Positions 45,349 to 55,071 of a stretch of DNA of 64,000 nucleotides are shown in pieces (position 1 is the stretch's first letter; every line of letters starts with the position of its first letter). Made by a program: the position numbers and the translations under genes. A model generated the notes under the pieces. It worked only from the letters and a program-made list of their open reading frames with translations, had not been told where the DNA came from and did not search any database. Source of the DNA: Methylomonas rosea (GTDB taxonomy: Bacteria; Pseudomonadota; Gammaproteobacteria; Methylococcales; Methylomonadaceae); NCBI RefSeq assembly GCF_024505055.1, contig NZ_JANIBL010000016.1, forward strand, positions 1-64,000, in the 5' to 3' direction.

Positions 45349-48300
45349 ATGTCTCCGCTTGGTGTATCCGTAACCCCATTCCGGCAATGATGTTATTTGT
45401 GCTGCTCAGTTTTGCCGGTTTGCTTAGTTTCAAATCGATGAAAATCCAGAACTTCCCCGACCTGGATCTGCCCACCATCACCGTCTCGACTTCGCTGCCC
45501 GGTGCTTCGCCGTCGCAATTGGAAACCGAGGTGGCGCGGAAGATCGAAAATGCCATCGCCACCTTGCAGGGGCTGAAACACATCACCTCCAAAGTCCAAG
45601 ATGGCAGCGCTACTATCACCGCTGAGTTTCGCCTGGAAAAGCCGGTGCAGGAAGCCCTGGACGATGTGCGTTCCGCCGTTTCCAAAGTTCGCGCCGATTT
45701 ACCGGGCGATCTGCGCGACCCGATTGTCACCAAGCTGGATTTGGCCGGCTCGCCGATTCTGGCCTTAACCGTCAGCTCGGCCCAGCGTGATGAGGAAGCG
45801 CTGTCGTGGTTTGTCGAAGATACGGTAGCCAAACGGCTGTTAGCCGTGCGCGGTGTGGGCGCGGTCAATCGGGTGGGCGGTGTCAGCCGCGAAGTGACGA
45901 TTGCGCTTGACCCGGTCAAACTCCAGGCCCTGGGCGCGACCGCGGCCGACATTTCCCGGCAATTGCGGCAAATGCAGCGCGAGAGTGCCGGCGGCCGGAT
46001 CGATTTGGGTAGCGGCGAGCAACCGGTGCGCACCCTGGCGAACGTGGCCTCGATCGATGAAATACGGCCCTTGCAACTGTCCCTGGCCGACGGTCGCCAC
46101 ATTCGGCTCGATCAAGTCGCCAAGGTGGACGACTCGGTCGCCGAACCGCGCGCGCTGGCTCTGCTGAACGGCAAGCCGGTGGTGGGCTTTGAAGTGACTC
46201 GCAGCCGGGGTGCCAGCGAAGTGGAAGTCGGTGCCGGCGTACAAAAAGCCTTGGCCGAATTACGCGTCGCCAACCCGGATATTGAATTCACCGAAGCCTT
46301 TAATTTTGTCACGCCGGTCGAAGAAGAATTCCAAGGCTCCATGACCATGCTTTACGAAGGCGCCTTGCTGGCGGTTTTGGTGGTCTGGTTGTTCTTGCGC
46401 GATTGGCGGGCCACTTTTATTTCTGCCGTAGCGCTGCCGCTGTCGGTGATTCCGGCCTTTCTGGGTATGGATTATTTGGGTTTCTCGCTGAATGTGATCA
46501 CCTTGTTAGCCTTATCCTTGGTAATTGGCATTCTGGTGGACGACGCCATCGTTGAAGTGGAAAACATTGTTCGCCACTTGCGGATGGGCAAAACCCCGTA
46601 TCAAGCCGCGATGGAGGCCGCCGACGAAATCGGTTTGGCGGTGGTGGCCACTACCTTCGCATTGGTCGCGGTATTTCTGCCGACCGCTTTTATGAGTGGC
46701 GTTGCCGGGCGGTTTTTCAAGCAATTCGGCTGGACGGCGGCACTGGCGATATTGGCCTCGCTGGTGGTCGCCCGGATGCTGACGCCGATGATGGCGGCGT
46801 ATATGTTGAAAGATAGGGAGCATGTGTCAGCAAAAGAGGGTGTGGTGATGCGCACCTATATGAAATTCGCAGGCTGGTGTCTGTATCATCGGCTGACCAC
46901 CATCTGCGGCGCGGCGGCATTTTTTATCGGCTCGCTGTTTTTAATTCCGCTGTTGCCCACGGGCTTTATCCCAGCCGACGACAACCCGCAGACTCAGGTC
47001 TTCGTCGAACTGCCGCCCGGCTCCAGTCTGGCGCAAACGCGTGCTTCCGCCGAAGCTGCCAGGCAGCTGGTCGCCGGTATCGATTACGTGAAAACGATTT
47101 ACACCACTATCGGCAGCGGCTCGGCAGGTAGCGATCCCATGGCCGGCAATCAAGGCAGCGGCGAGGTGCGCAAAGCCACCTTGACGATTACCTTGGCCAA
47201 CCGCCAGGACAGACCCGTGCGTAAACAGGTCATCGAGCAAAGTATCCGCCAGGCGCTACAAAAACTGCCCGGCGTGCGCACCAAAGTCGGTTTGGGCGCT
47301 TCCGGCGAAAAATATGTGCTGGTGTTGAGTGGCGACGATCCGCAAGCCTTGAGCACGGCCGCCCGCAGCCTGGAACGCGATTTGCGAACTATTCCCGGCC
47401 TGGGCAGCATTGCCTCCAGTGCCGCGCTGGTGCGGCCGGAAATCGCGGTAAGGCCGGACTTTGCCCGCGCCGCCGATTTGGGCGTGACCACCACCGCGCT
47501 CGCGGAAACCCTGCGCATCGCTACCTTGGGCGATTACGACTGGTCTTTGTCCAAACTCAATCTGGCGCAACGGCAAGTGCCGATGGTGGTGAAATTGGCC
47601 GATGAGGGCCGGCACGATTTGAGCGTGTTGGAACGCTTGGCTGTGCCGTCCGCAAAAGCCGGCATCGGCGCGGTGATGGTCGGCCAGGTGGCTAAACTAG
47701 AACTGTCAAGCGGACCGGCGGTTATTGATCGATACGACCGCTCGCGCAATGTCAATTTCGAAATCGAATTGTCCGGCCAGCCGCTCGGCGACGTTGCCAC
47801 GGCGGTGGAAAACCTTGAAAGCATTAAAAACCTGCCTGCCGGCGTGAAACGCATCAACATCGGTGACGCGGAAATGATGCAAGAGCTATTTGCCAGTTTT
47901 GGTTTGGCGATGCTGACTGGCGTACTGTGCATCTTTATAGTGCTGGTCTTGCTGTTTAAAGACTTCCTGCAACCTATCACCATTTTGGCGGCATTGCCGC
48001 TGTCCTTCGGCGGCGGCTTCGTGGCCTTGCTATTGACCGGCAAGGCCTTTTCAATGCCGTCCTTGATTGGCTTGGTGATGCTAATGGGCATAGCCACCAA
48101 AAACTCCATCCTGTTGGTGGAATACGCCATCGTCGCCCGCCGCGAGCACGGCATGAGCCGCATGGATGCGCTGCTGGATGCCTGCCACAAGCGGGCTCGG
48201 CCTATCGTGATGACCACTATCGCGATGGGTGCCGGCATGTTGCCGATTGCGATAGGCATGGGTAACGCGGATTCATCCTTCCGCAGCCCAATGGCGGTTG

Positions 48301-48452
48301 CAGTGATCGGCGGTTTGGTGACGTCCACCTTGCTGAGTCTGTTGGTAATCCCGGTGGCTTATACTTATCTGGACGATTTCAAAAATCTGAGTATGGCATT
48401 TTGGAAACGCTATACCCTGCCCAAAGTGGTCTCTGTCAGTTCCCAAAGTTGA
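45345..48452 (+). CDS. RND efflux permease (HAE1 type)
   Basis: 1035 residues, 12 transmembrane helices and two large periplasmic loops. The proton-relay residues are intact: Asp pair in GILVDDAIVEVENI (TM4) and Lys in ATKNSILLVEYA (TM10). Hydrophobic-amphiphilic efflux signatures include LPGASPSQLETEVARKIE and GFIPADDNPQTQVFVELP. Close in style to MdtB/C and MexI-like pumps; the substrates are not predictable. It has no third gene for an outer-membrane factor. Confidence 0.95.
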   Translation: MNVSAWCIRNPIPAMMLFVLLSFAGLLSFKSMKIQNFPDLDLPTITVSTSLPGASPSQLETEVARKIENAIATLQGLKHITSKVQDGSATITAEFRLEKPVQEALDDVRSAVSKVRADLPGDLRDPIVTKLDLAGSPILALTVSSAQRDEEALSWFVEDTVAKRLLAVRGVGAVNRVGGVSREVTIALDPVKLQALGATAADISRQLRQMQRESAGGRIDLGSGEQPVRTLANVASIDEIRPLQLSLADGRHIRLDQVAKVDDSVAEPRALALLNGKPVVGFEVTRSRGASEVEVGAGVQKALAELRVANPDIEFTEAFNFVTPVEEEFQGSMTMLYEGALLAVLVVWLFLRDWRATFISAVALPLSVIPAFLGMDYLGFSLNVITLLALSLVIGILVDDAIVEVENIVRHLRMGKTPYQAAMEAADEIGLAVVATTFALVAVFLPTAFMSGVAGRFFKQFGWTAALAILASLVVARMLTPMMAAYMLKDREHVSAKEGVVMRTYMKFAGWCLYHRLTTICGAAAFFIGSLFLIPLLPTGFIPADDNPQTQVFVELPPGSSLAQTRASAEAARQLVAGIDYVKTIYTTIGSGSAGSDPMAGNQGSGEVRKATLTITLANRQDRPVRKQVIEQSIRQALQKLPGVRTKVGLGASGEKYVLVLSGDDPQALSTAARSLERDLRTIPGLGSIASSAALVRPEIAVRPDFARAADLGVTTTALAETLRIATLGDYDWSLSKLNLAQRQVPMVVKLADEGRHDLSVLERLAVPSAKAGIGAVMVGQVAKLELSSGPAVIDRYDRSRNVNFEIELSGQPLGDVATAVENLESIKNLPAGVKRINIGDAEMMQELFASFGLAMLTGVLCIFIVLVLLFKDFLQPITILAALPLSFGGGFVALLLTGKAFSMPSLIGLVMLMGIATKNSILLVEYAIVARREHGMSRMDALLDACHKRARPIVMTTIAMGAGMLPIAIGMGNADSSFRSPMAVAVIGGLVTSTLLSLLVIPVAYTYLDDFKNLSMAFWKRYTLPKVVSVSSQS

Positions 48453-48476
48453 TGAAAACCTAGTCTGAATAGAATT

Positions 48477-48494
48477 CAGGACACCCTTGTCCTG
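48477..48494. terminator. Hairpin after the RND operon
   Basis: CAGGACA-CCCT-TGTCCTG gives a perfect 7-bp stem with a 4-nt loop 25 nt after the permease stop, followed by a T-poor tract. It lies between convergent genes. Confidence 0.45.
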
Positions 48495-48566
48495 TGGTTT
48501 GGGAGATGTGACGGGCGACATCACCTTACTCTGCACCGATCAAGTTACGGATTGGCGCGTTATGCC

Positions 48567-49823
48567 TTACGCGAGCGTCCGCTTGATTGCCATGTTGTCG
48601 GGTACACGCTTAGAAACTATGTCCGTAATTTGGATAGTTAAAGTTTGATTAATTTGAAGGGCAGTTGCCTCTACTAATTTAATTAATGGTGGAATTTCAT
48701 CATCAAACAGTGTGTTGTTGTCCAGATGAGTGCGGACCAGAATTGCCAATATGGCATTTTTGGATTTTGCCGCGTTCGCCAATTTATTTGCCGCATCAGC
48801 TATAGACTCTTTTTGGCGTTGAATACGGACAGGAATAGGGGGGGTGTCAACGGTAGTGTTGATAAAGGCATCGATACCGGCATTGCGCTGAACGGGTATA
48901 AAATCCAGACCGTTAAGCATCGATAACAAATCATTATTGGCGTTGATATAAGCCGCTCGACCTTTTTTCAACAAGTTAGATTCGGTTTTGTCGGGCTCAG
49001 TCAGTCTGCACTGAGTTAACTCTACGGCTTCAGGCGCGCAGTCTATACCGATTGAACTCCGTCCAAGCAATTTTGCTGCCACCAAGGTTGTGCCGCTACC
49101 GCAAAACGGGTCCAGCACCAGATCGCCGGGGGTGCTGGCAATCTCGATCACTCGTTCCAATAGCAATACAGGTTTTTGTGTTGGGTAACCGGTGCGTTCC
49201 TTGGCTTTGGGATTGAGGAAAGGAATCTCCCAGACATCGCTGAGCGGTACGCCTTTTTTATTGCCACTGTATATCACTTCGCCATTTTGATCTGTAGCAT
49301 AGGTAGAAACCCCATGTTGATCTCTGGCACGAAGTTGCAGAATTTGATCGATATTGGTGGTTTCAGAATACGGGCAATAGATGCGATTGAACTTGAACTG
49401 AGTGGTTTTGGAATAGAAGAAAATGGTTTGATGGGCAGGCATCAAGCCCTTGGCCGAATTCGACCAACGCCGGTAAGTCCAAATGATTTCCGACCTGAAT
49501 TGCTCACTACCGAAAACCTTGTCCAGTAATACCCGCAGCAAGAAATTGGCGCTTTTGTCGCAATGTACGAACACAGAGCCGGTATTTTTCAGGATGCGGT
49601 GGATTTGTCTGAGCCGCAGTTCCATAAACTCTGCATACTCGGTTAGTCCGTTCCACGCATCGCTAAAACTGAATATTTGCGTTCGTTCGCGGTTGATAGC
49701 GGTGTGATGGCGATTGGTAAAAAACGGCGGGTCAAGATAAATCAGGTCGACAGATTCGCTGGCGATGTTCTTCATCTGTTCAAGACAGTCGCCCAGTCTG
49801 ACTTCGCTCCTGATCTCGGTCAT
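48567..49823 (-). CDS. Type II DNA methyltransferase (N4-cytosine or N6-adenine, beta class) with C-terminal extension
   Basis: 418 residues. The catalytic motif comes first (LIYLDPPFF, about residue 32) and the SAM motif later (LVLDPFCGSGTTLVAA, about residue 235), which is the beta-class order. TGYPTQKPVLLLERVIE precedes it as usual. After residue ~270 there is an extra ~145-residue domain (QRNAGIDAFINTT...PIPVRIQRQKESIADAA) whose D...VRIQ pattern recalls a degenerate PD-(D/E)XK fold. The start overlaps the upstream nuclease stop in ATGA. It protects the host from the partner nuclease. Confidence 0.9.
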   Translation of the reverse strand: MTEIRSEVRLGDCLEQMKNIASESVDLIYLDPPFFTNRHHTAINRERTQIFSFSDAWNGLTEYAEFMELRLRQIHRILKNTGSVFVHCDKSANFLLRVLLDKVFGSEQFRSEIIWTYRRWSNSAKGLMPAHQTIFFYSKTTQFKFNRIYCPYSETTNIDQILQLRARDQHGVSTYATDQNGEVIYSGNKKGVPLSDVWEIPFLNPKAKERTGYPTQKPVLLLERVIEIASTPGDLVLDPFCGSGTTLVAAKLLGRSSIGIDCAPEAVELTQCRLTEPDKTESNLLKKGRAAYINANNDLLSMLNGLDFIPVQRNAGIDAFINTTVDTPPIPVRIQRQKESIADAANKLANAAKSKNAILAILVRTHLDNNTLFDDEIPPLIKLVEATALQINQTLTIQITDIVSKRVPDNMAIKRTLA

Positions 49824-50449
49824 GCTGCATCCCCACTGCGTTCGGCGGCGATTTCTTCAAGCACCGCTTTAAGGTCGATTCCGGTTCTGGTGTTAACAAA
49901 ACCCCAGGCAGAATCGCCGTAATAATAATGGCCGCCGATGCCTTCATAAAGCGTGGCTAAGGTTTCCTGAATACGGATAGCTTGTTTCCGGTTGGGGTAG
50001 TAAAACATTACGCGAATCGGTGTGTAACCGGCATCAGCAATCACCTGAATGCGAGTGTGCTCCTTAGTGATGTGGTCACCGTCGGTTGTTGCATCTTTCC
50101 ATTTGATTTCCACTGCGTCATTGCCTATGAGGCAGTCGATCTCGAATGTTTTGGGGCGTTGCCCTCGCGTATTTGGAATTCGTAATGAGCCGGAATCAGG
50201 AAACTCATCCTTAAAGCAGAGTTTGCTGGCTTCTTCCAGAAACGAGCCGGCGTATTTGTATAGGAATCGGCCTTTATTTTGATAAATGTCTATTAAATGG
50301 CCTTCTGTTTTCTGAATGCCAAGCACTTGATATATCAAATAATGCGAAACATCATCTACCAGCATTTCATCAACTCTGCTATCAATAGCTTTCTTCAAGC
50401 GGTCTGCATATTGATCGGCGAGTTGTTTGATTTTTTGTTTGGTTGGCAT
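49820..50449 (-). CDS. ApaLI-like type II restriction endonuclease
   Basis: 209 residues. It carries a PD-(D/E)XK-type centre: EIDCLIGNDAVEIKWKDATTD, with Asp and the E-x-K lysine in place. The phrase DGDHITKEHTRIQVIADAGY fits the ApaLI-like family as I recall it; ApaLI cuts GTGCAC. The target here is not proven, and GTGCAC sites do occur in the window (near 109 and 18252), which would need methylation. Coupled to the methyltransferase by ATGA, with the nuclease gene first and no visible controller gene. Confidence 0.68.
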   Translation of the reverse strand: MPTKQKIKQLADQYADRLKKAIDSRVDEMLVDDVSHYLIYQVLGIQKTEGHLIDIYQNKGRFLYKYAGSFLEEASKLCFKDEFPDSGSLRIPNTRGQRPKTFEIDCLIGNDAVEIKWKDATTDGDHITKEHTRIQVIADAGYTPIRVMFYYPNRKQAIRIQETLATLYEGIGGHYYYGDSAWGFVNTRTGIDLKAVLEEIAAERSGDAA

Positions 50450-50519
50450 GATGCTGTTTTTATTGTGTCGCTATCGCGGCGGATATTTTAACGCTGGTTC
50501 TTGCACCGGCGGTTGAGTA

Positions 50520-50544
50520 ACTTTTCTTTGCTTGTCCAAAGAAA
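50520..50544. repeat. Decayed copy of the CTTTTCTTTG hairpin repeat
   Basis: The stretch starting ACTTTTCTTTGCTTGTCC and ending CAAAGAAA matches, inverted, the perfect hairpin at 14267-14296. It lies in the 214-bp gap between the nuclease gene and pgk. Confidence 0.6.
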
Positions 50545-50575
50545 CTGGGATTAATTAGTTGCTGTAAAGGCTAGG

Positions 50576-50611
50576 CCAGTCGATCAACAATTCTCCATGC
50601 GGATCGACTGG
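50576..50611. terminator. Stem-loop between pgk and the RM genes
   Basis: CCAGTCGATC and GATCGACTGG form a perfect 10-bp stem with a 16-nt loop, 52 bp after the pgk stop. No T-tract follows, so the terminator call is tentative. Confidence 0.4.
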
Positions 50612-50663
50612 TACACCACTATAACTTATGACGTTTTAGGAGCTGGATTAGCCCTGCAACGCG

Positions 50664-51836
50664 TTAACCGCGGGTTTGCAGAATCGCTACCGCCGGTAAT
50701 TCCTTGCCTTCCAGGAACTCCAGGAATGCGCCGCCGCCGGTTGAGGTGTAAGACACTTTGTCGGCGATGCCGTATTTGTCTATCGCGGCCAATGTGTCGC
50801 CGCCGCCGGCGATCGAGAACGCAGGGCTTTCGGCAATCGCCAGGGAAAGCGATTTGGTGCCTTCGCCGAACTGGTCGATTTCGAATACGCCGACCGGGCC
50901 GTTCCAGACGATGGTGCCGGCAGTTTTCAGGATTTCCGCGTATTGCTTAGAGGTTTCCGGTCCAATATCCAGGATCAAGTCGTCAGCTTCCACATCGGCC
51001 ACGTTTTTCACGGTGGCAGCGGCGCTTTCGGAAAACTCTTTCGCGCAGACCACATCGACCGGGACCGGAATATCCGTGCCGCGCTCTTTTGCCGAAGCGA
51101 TCAGCCGTTTGGCTTCCGGGATTAAATCCGCCTCATACAAGGATTTACCGACCGAGTATCCGGCTGCGGCAATAAAGGTGTTGGCGATTCCGCCGCCGAC
51201 GATCAATTGATCGACTTTAGACGACAAAGATTCCAGCACGGTCAGTTTGGTAGAGACTTTGGAACCACCGACGATGGCCACCAAAGGGCGGGCAGGGGTT
51301 TCCAGGGCTTTGCCCAACGCATCCAATTCAGCGGCCAACAGCGGGCCGGCGCAAGCGATGGCGGCGTGTTCCGCTACGGCATGGGTCGATGCTTCGGCGC
51401 GGTGGGCGGTGCCAAAGGCGTCCATGACGAAAATATCGCACAGTGCAGCCATTTTTTGGCCCAGTTCGGCGTTGTTTTTCTTTTCGCCTTTGTTAAAACG
51501 TACGTTCTCGCACAGTACCACTTCGCCGCGTTTCACTTCCACGCCGTCCAGCCAGTCTTTCACCAAGCGTACGGGTTGGCCCAGCAATTGTGAAAAACGC
51601 TCGGCGACGGGTTTCAAGCTGGAAGCTTCATCGTATTCGCCTTCGGTAGGGCGGCCCAAGTGCGACATCAAAATTACTGCCGCGCCGCCGGCCAATGCGG
51701 CTTCCACGGTCGGGACGCTGGCCTGGATGCGTAAGTCGCTGGTGACTTTGCCGTCTTTGACCGGCACATTCAAATCTTGGCGGATTAACACGCGCTTGCC
51801 GGCCAAATCCAGGTCGACCATTCGTTTGATAGACAT
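50664..51836 (-). CDS. pgk: Phosphoglycerate kinase
   Basis: 390 residues, normal length. Family blocks: [89 protein letters not shown] and the C-terminal [11 protein letters not shown]. It catalyses 1,3-bisphosphoglycerate plus ADP to 3-phosphoglycerate plus ATP in glycolysis and gluconeogenesis. It stands alone here, without gap, tkt or fba neighbours. Confidence 0.98.
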   Translation of the reverse strand: MSIKRMVDLDLAGKRVLIRQDLNVPVKDGKVTSDLRIQASVPTVEAALAGGAAVILMSHLGRPTEGEYDEASSLKPVAERFSQLLGQPVRLVKDWLDGVEVKRGEVVLCENVRFNKGEKKNNAELGQKMAALCDIFVMDAFGTAHRAEASTHAVAEHAAIACAGPLLAAELDALGKALETPARPLVAIVGGSKVSTKLTVLESLSSKVDQLIVGGGIANTFIAAAGYSVGKSLYEADLIPEAKRLIASAKERGTDIPVPVDVVCAKEFSESAAATVKNVADVEADDLILDIGPETSKQYAEILKTAGTIVWNGPVGVFEIDQFGEGTKSLSLAIAESPAFSIAGGGDTLAAIDKYGIADKVSYTSTGGGAFLEFLEGKELPAVAILQTRG

Positions 51837-51972
51837 AAGTTCTCCTTTGGTTGAAATAGTGAAAACATTATAAAGTGTAATGCCGGCCGCAGCCTGATTT
51901 AAAAAATATCAGAACAGTCAGATGCTTGGGCTATATTTGCTATCCATTGCCTAAACTTTTGTCGGCGGACTT

Positions 51973-53781
51973 ATGTTCAAGTCGTTTATTTATACGGTTT
52001 TCTGTGCGTTGCTGTTAAGTGTCGATTCCGCGCACTGCCAGCCCGCGCCTGCCGCTGCCGGCGCCGATGAAATTCAGGTGTTGATAGACGTATCCGGCAG
52101 CATGAAACAAAACGACCCGGATAATCTGCGTATAGAAGCCAGCCGCTTACTAGTCAATTTGTTGCCGGACGGTGCCAAGGCGGCATTCTGGCTGTTCGCC
52201 GAAAAAACCACGCCGCTGTCCGCTGCCGATACTGTCAATTCGGCATGGAAACAGCAAGCCAGCAAAGCCACGGCCAATATTCATTCTCGCGGTTTGTACA
52301 CTCATATCGAGGACGCGATTCAGACCGTGCTTAGCCAAGGATTTTCCGGTAGCGGCAAGAAACATCTGATTTTGTTAACCGATGGTTTTGTGGATATTTC
52401 CAAGGACATCATGCAGAGTGCGGATTCCCGCGAACGTATTCTCAGCGAGTGGATACCCAAACTTCAGCAGCAAAATATCAATGTGCAAACCATTGCCTTA
52501 TCAGAGCAGGCCGATAAAGAGTTACTGGAGAAATTGGCGTTCGAGACCGGCGGTTGGGCAGAAACCGCGCAATCTGCCGAACAGTTACAGAGGGTGTTTT
52601 TGAAGATGGCCCAAAAAGCAGCGCCGAAAGAGACCTTGCCGCTGACCGACAATAAATTCAAGGTCGATAGCGGCATCCATGAGTTTTCGGTGTTGGTATT
52701 CAAAAAGCCGCATGCCGCGCCCACGCAATTGGTTGCGCCGGACGGCAAAAGCATGAGTAAACAAAGCATGGTTGCCAATGTGTCCTGGCTGGAAAGCCAA
52801 GCTTACGACTTGATCACAGTCAAGCAACCTTTGATCGGCGAATGGCGGCTGGTGGCGGAAGTTGATCCCGATAACCAAGTCATGATCGTCACTGACCTGA
52901 AACTGCAACTGAGCGAGATACCTAATTTTCTGGGTGAGAGCGAAACCTTGCCTATCAAAGCGCATTTCACCGATAAGGACAAACTGATAGCCCGGGCCGA
53001 TTTTCTGGGCATGCTGACCCTAGAAGTGATTCAAGATCAGCAAGCGCCCGCAAAAATGCACGCCTTGGTTGCCGAGCCCGGTTTTTATCAGCATCAGGTC
53101 GAGCATTTGAGTTTGGGTAAACATCTGCTGAAAATCGTCGCCGACGGCAAGACCTTCAAGCGGGAAATTATTCATGAGATAGAAGTGGTTGCCACGCCCA
53201 TTACCGTCGAGAAGCATGTAGATGCCGCTCAGCGCCAGATTAGCTTGAAGCTGCTGCCGGATACCAAGCTGATCGATCCTGCCGGGCTGGTGATCAATGC
53301 GGTGATTAACCAAGCCGGGCACGAGCCGGAAACCCGCGCACTGGCAAGCAAAGACGGTGTCTGGCTGCTGGATCTGGTGGGATTACCGCCGGAGACGACC
53401 ACGCATGTCAATTTCAACGTGATGGCGAAAGACCACGAAGGTAAGCCGCTGACACCGGCAGTCACGCCGCTCAGTATCGACGACAGTTGGTTCGCCCCTG
53501 CCGAGAAAGCCGAGGTCGCCGCACCGGTGGCGGCGACTGATGCGCATCACGAATCAGCCGATCATGAAGAAGCCAATCACGAAGCCGGAGCCGAGCACCA
53601 TGAGCAGTCTGACCAGGAGCAACATCCGCCGCCGGATGCCCCGAAAACCAATTGGTTATTGGTTGGCGGCATTCTGCTGGCAATCAATCTGGTCCTGGGC
53701 GTCGGTGGATTTTTTACCTACCGTTACCTGAAAAAAAGCCAAGCAGAAAAACATCAGCAGTTACTGGAGAGATTGTCATGA
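51973..53781 (+). CDS. Membrane-anchored von Willebrand factor A protein
   Basis: 602 residues. Signal peptide (FIYTVFCALLLSVDSAHC), then a vWA domain with an intact metal-binding MIDAS motif (IDVSGSMKQND) and HLILLTDGFVDIS. About 300 residues of beta-rich, Ig-like periplasmic domains follow, then a His/Glu-rich linker (DAHHESADHEEANHEAGAEH) and a C-terminal transmembrane helix (WLLVGGILLAINLVLGVGG) with a short basic cytoplasmic tail. It resembles the TIGR03503-type vWA proteins of gammaproteobacteria (unverified). It heads a three-gene operon with ATGA overlaps. Confidence 0.78.
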   Translation: MFKSFIYTVFCALLLSVDSAHCQPAPAAAGADEIQVLIDVSGSMKQNDPDNLRIEASRLLVNLLPDGAKAAFWLFAEKTTPLSAADTVNSAWKQQASKATANIHSRGLYTHIEDAIQTVLSQGFSGSGKKHLILLTDGFVDISKDIMQSADSRERILSEWIPKLQQQNINVQTIALSEQADKELLEKLAFETGGWAETAQSAEQLQRVFLKMAQKAAPKETLPLTDNKFKVDSGIHEFSVLVFKKPHAAPTQLVAPDGKSMSKQSMVANVSWLESQAYDLITVKQPLIGEWRLVAEVDPDNQVMIVTDLKLQLSEIPNFLGESETLPIKAHFTDKDKLIARADFLGMLTLEVIQDQQAPAKMHALVAEPGFYQHQVEHLSLGKHLLKIVADGKTFKREIIHEIEVVATPITVEKHVDAAQRQISLKLLPDTKLIDPAGLVINAVINQAGHEPETRALASKDGVWLLDLVGLPPETTTHVNFNVMAKDHEGKPLTPAVTPLSIDDSWFAPAEKAEVAAPVAATDAHHESADHEEANHEAGAEHHEQSDQEQHPPPDAPKTNWLLVGGILLAINLVLGVGGFFTYRYLKKSQAEKHQQLLERLS

Positions 53782-54413
53782 ATCCATTCGATTCCGTGGT
53801 AGTGATATTAGCAGCGGAGGCGTTGGGGTTTTTGACGCTGTTGGGCATCGTGCTGTTTTTTATATCGAGAAACAAGCGTGGAAAGGAGATGGCCGAAATT
53901 GATCATTTCATTACCGAGCTAGAAGAGCAAGCCATCGTCAAAAGCCGCTGGCTCGAGCAATTTCTGGAGGAGAACTGTGGGTTGGCTACAGCGGAGATCG
54001 AGCCATTGTTGCAAGAAGTCAACGCCTCCGAGCGCGCTGTGTTTGAGGGGGTGATTCGCTTGTTTCTAAAACGCGAGTTGGTGTTGTTGAGTGAGATCGA
54101 GCAGCGTATTGGTCGGCTAACGGAGCCGTACCAGAATTTGTTGGCGAATCGGGGAGCGGTAGCGCCGGTCGCTGCGGTGCAAGATTCGCCGCAAGCGAAT
54201 CAACTGGCCGGCATGGAGCGCATCAACCAACAATTGGTGCGGCAACTGGATAATGCGATGAAAACCATCGATGAAATGTCCGCCGAATATACCCGAGTGT
54301 TCAGCGGCAATCAGACAGCCTTGGAACTGGAAAACAGCAGTAAGAAAATGCTGCAAATTTTCCACGATGCCGAACGCGGTGTGCGCGAGAGCATTACGGA
54401 GTTGGGTAAATGA
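53778..54413 (+). CDS. Membrane-anchored helical protein, second gene of the vWA operon
   Basis: 211 residues; the ATG at 53778 overlaps the vWA stop (ATGA), and the longer open frame from 53652 is rejected. An N-terminal transmembrane helix (ALGFLTLLGIVLFFI) is followed by a long cytoplasmic helical region (IDHFITELEEQAIVKSRWLE; coiled coil near INQQLVRQLDNAMKTIDEM). I do not recognise the family. Conserved coupling to the vWA protein suggests a complex across the inner membrane (inference). Confidence 0.65.
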   Translation: MNPFDSVVVILAAEALGFLTLLGIVLFFISRNKRGKEMAEIDHFITELEEQAIVKSRWLEQFLEENCGLATAEIEPLLQEVNASERAVFEGVIRLFLKRELVLLSEIEQRIGRLTEPYQNLLANRGAVAPVAAVQDSPQANQLAGMERINQQLVRQLDNAMKTIDEMSAEYTRVFSGNQTALELENSSKKMLQIFHDAERGVRESITELGK

Positions 54414-54922
54414 ATCAAGCGCTGTTGCTTATCGGCTTGGGAGAGTTATCGCTGGTTTTGTTGACGGGGCTGATTGTGTTGCTGGTCGTTAATCGCCGCA
54501 ATAAACGTCGGCGGCTGGCTGGCATCGAAGAGTTGCTGGAAGACATCAAGGACCGGCAGGAACGGCGCGGCGATCGCTTGACCTTGGCCTTGGTGGGTAA
54601 GCATCATGTGGACGAACAAACCGCGCAGGCTGTCAGCGAAAATCTGATCGCGGCGGAAAAGCAGTTTTTGTATGGGTTTATAGAGCAGCAAATGCAGCAG
54701 CAGACGGTAGGCGGATTTTACGAAAATCTGTGCCGTTTGCTGGATAGTTATCTGGACGGCATACCAAAAGTCGCAGAAAAACCGGTTGCCGACGAGCTGG
54801 CTGCCGAGACCGAAGCACAATTTGCCGACACCGGCTCAGAGCAGCCAAAACCGGCGGACGCTGACTCAACTCCAGCCGAAGAGGCGCCGCCGCCACCGGA
54901 TTGGGGCGACGTGTTCGATTGA
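54410..54922 (+). CDS. Small membrane protein, third gene of the vWA operon
   Basis: 170 residues; ATGA overlap with the preceding gene. One N-terminal transmembrane helix (LGELSLVLLTGLIVLLVV) and a basic RRNKRRRL stop-transfer are followed by a helical cytoplasmic region and an acidic, Pro-rich tail (EEAPPPPDWGDVFD). The D-W-G-D-V-F-D end may be a short docking motif. Family unknown. A tail-to-tail gap of 149 bp to glgX follows, with no clear terminator. Confidence 0.62.
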   Translation: MNQALLLIGLGELSLVLLTGLIVLLVVNRRNKRRRLAGIEELLEDIKDRQERRGDRLTLALVGKHHVDEQTAQAVSENLIAAEKQFLYGFIEQQMQQQTVGGFYENLCRLLDSYLDGIPKVAEKPVADELAAETEAQFADTGSEQPKPADADSTPAEEAPPPPDWGDVFD

Positions 54923-55071
54923 GAGGGTTTGGCGGCTCGGTTTTTCACGTAGCCACTAAGGCGTCAACGTGACCTACGACATTGAATTTCGGTAATCCAT
55001 GCCAGTGATAACACGATAAGTCCGGTAGGTCAGGGGGGGGCGATAGCGTTCCCTGACACCAGGCTATCCCA

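Noticed and set aside
54923..55071. Terminator between the vWA operon and glgX
   Set aside because: Only weak partial inverted matches (CGTAG/CTACG) far apart; not enough to call.
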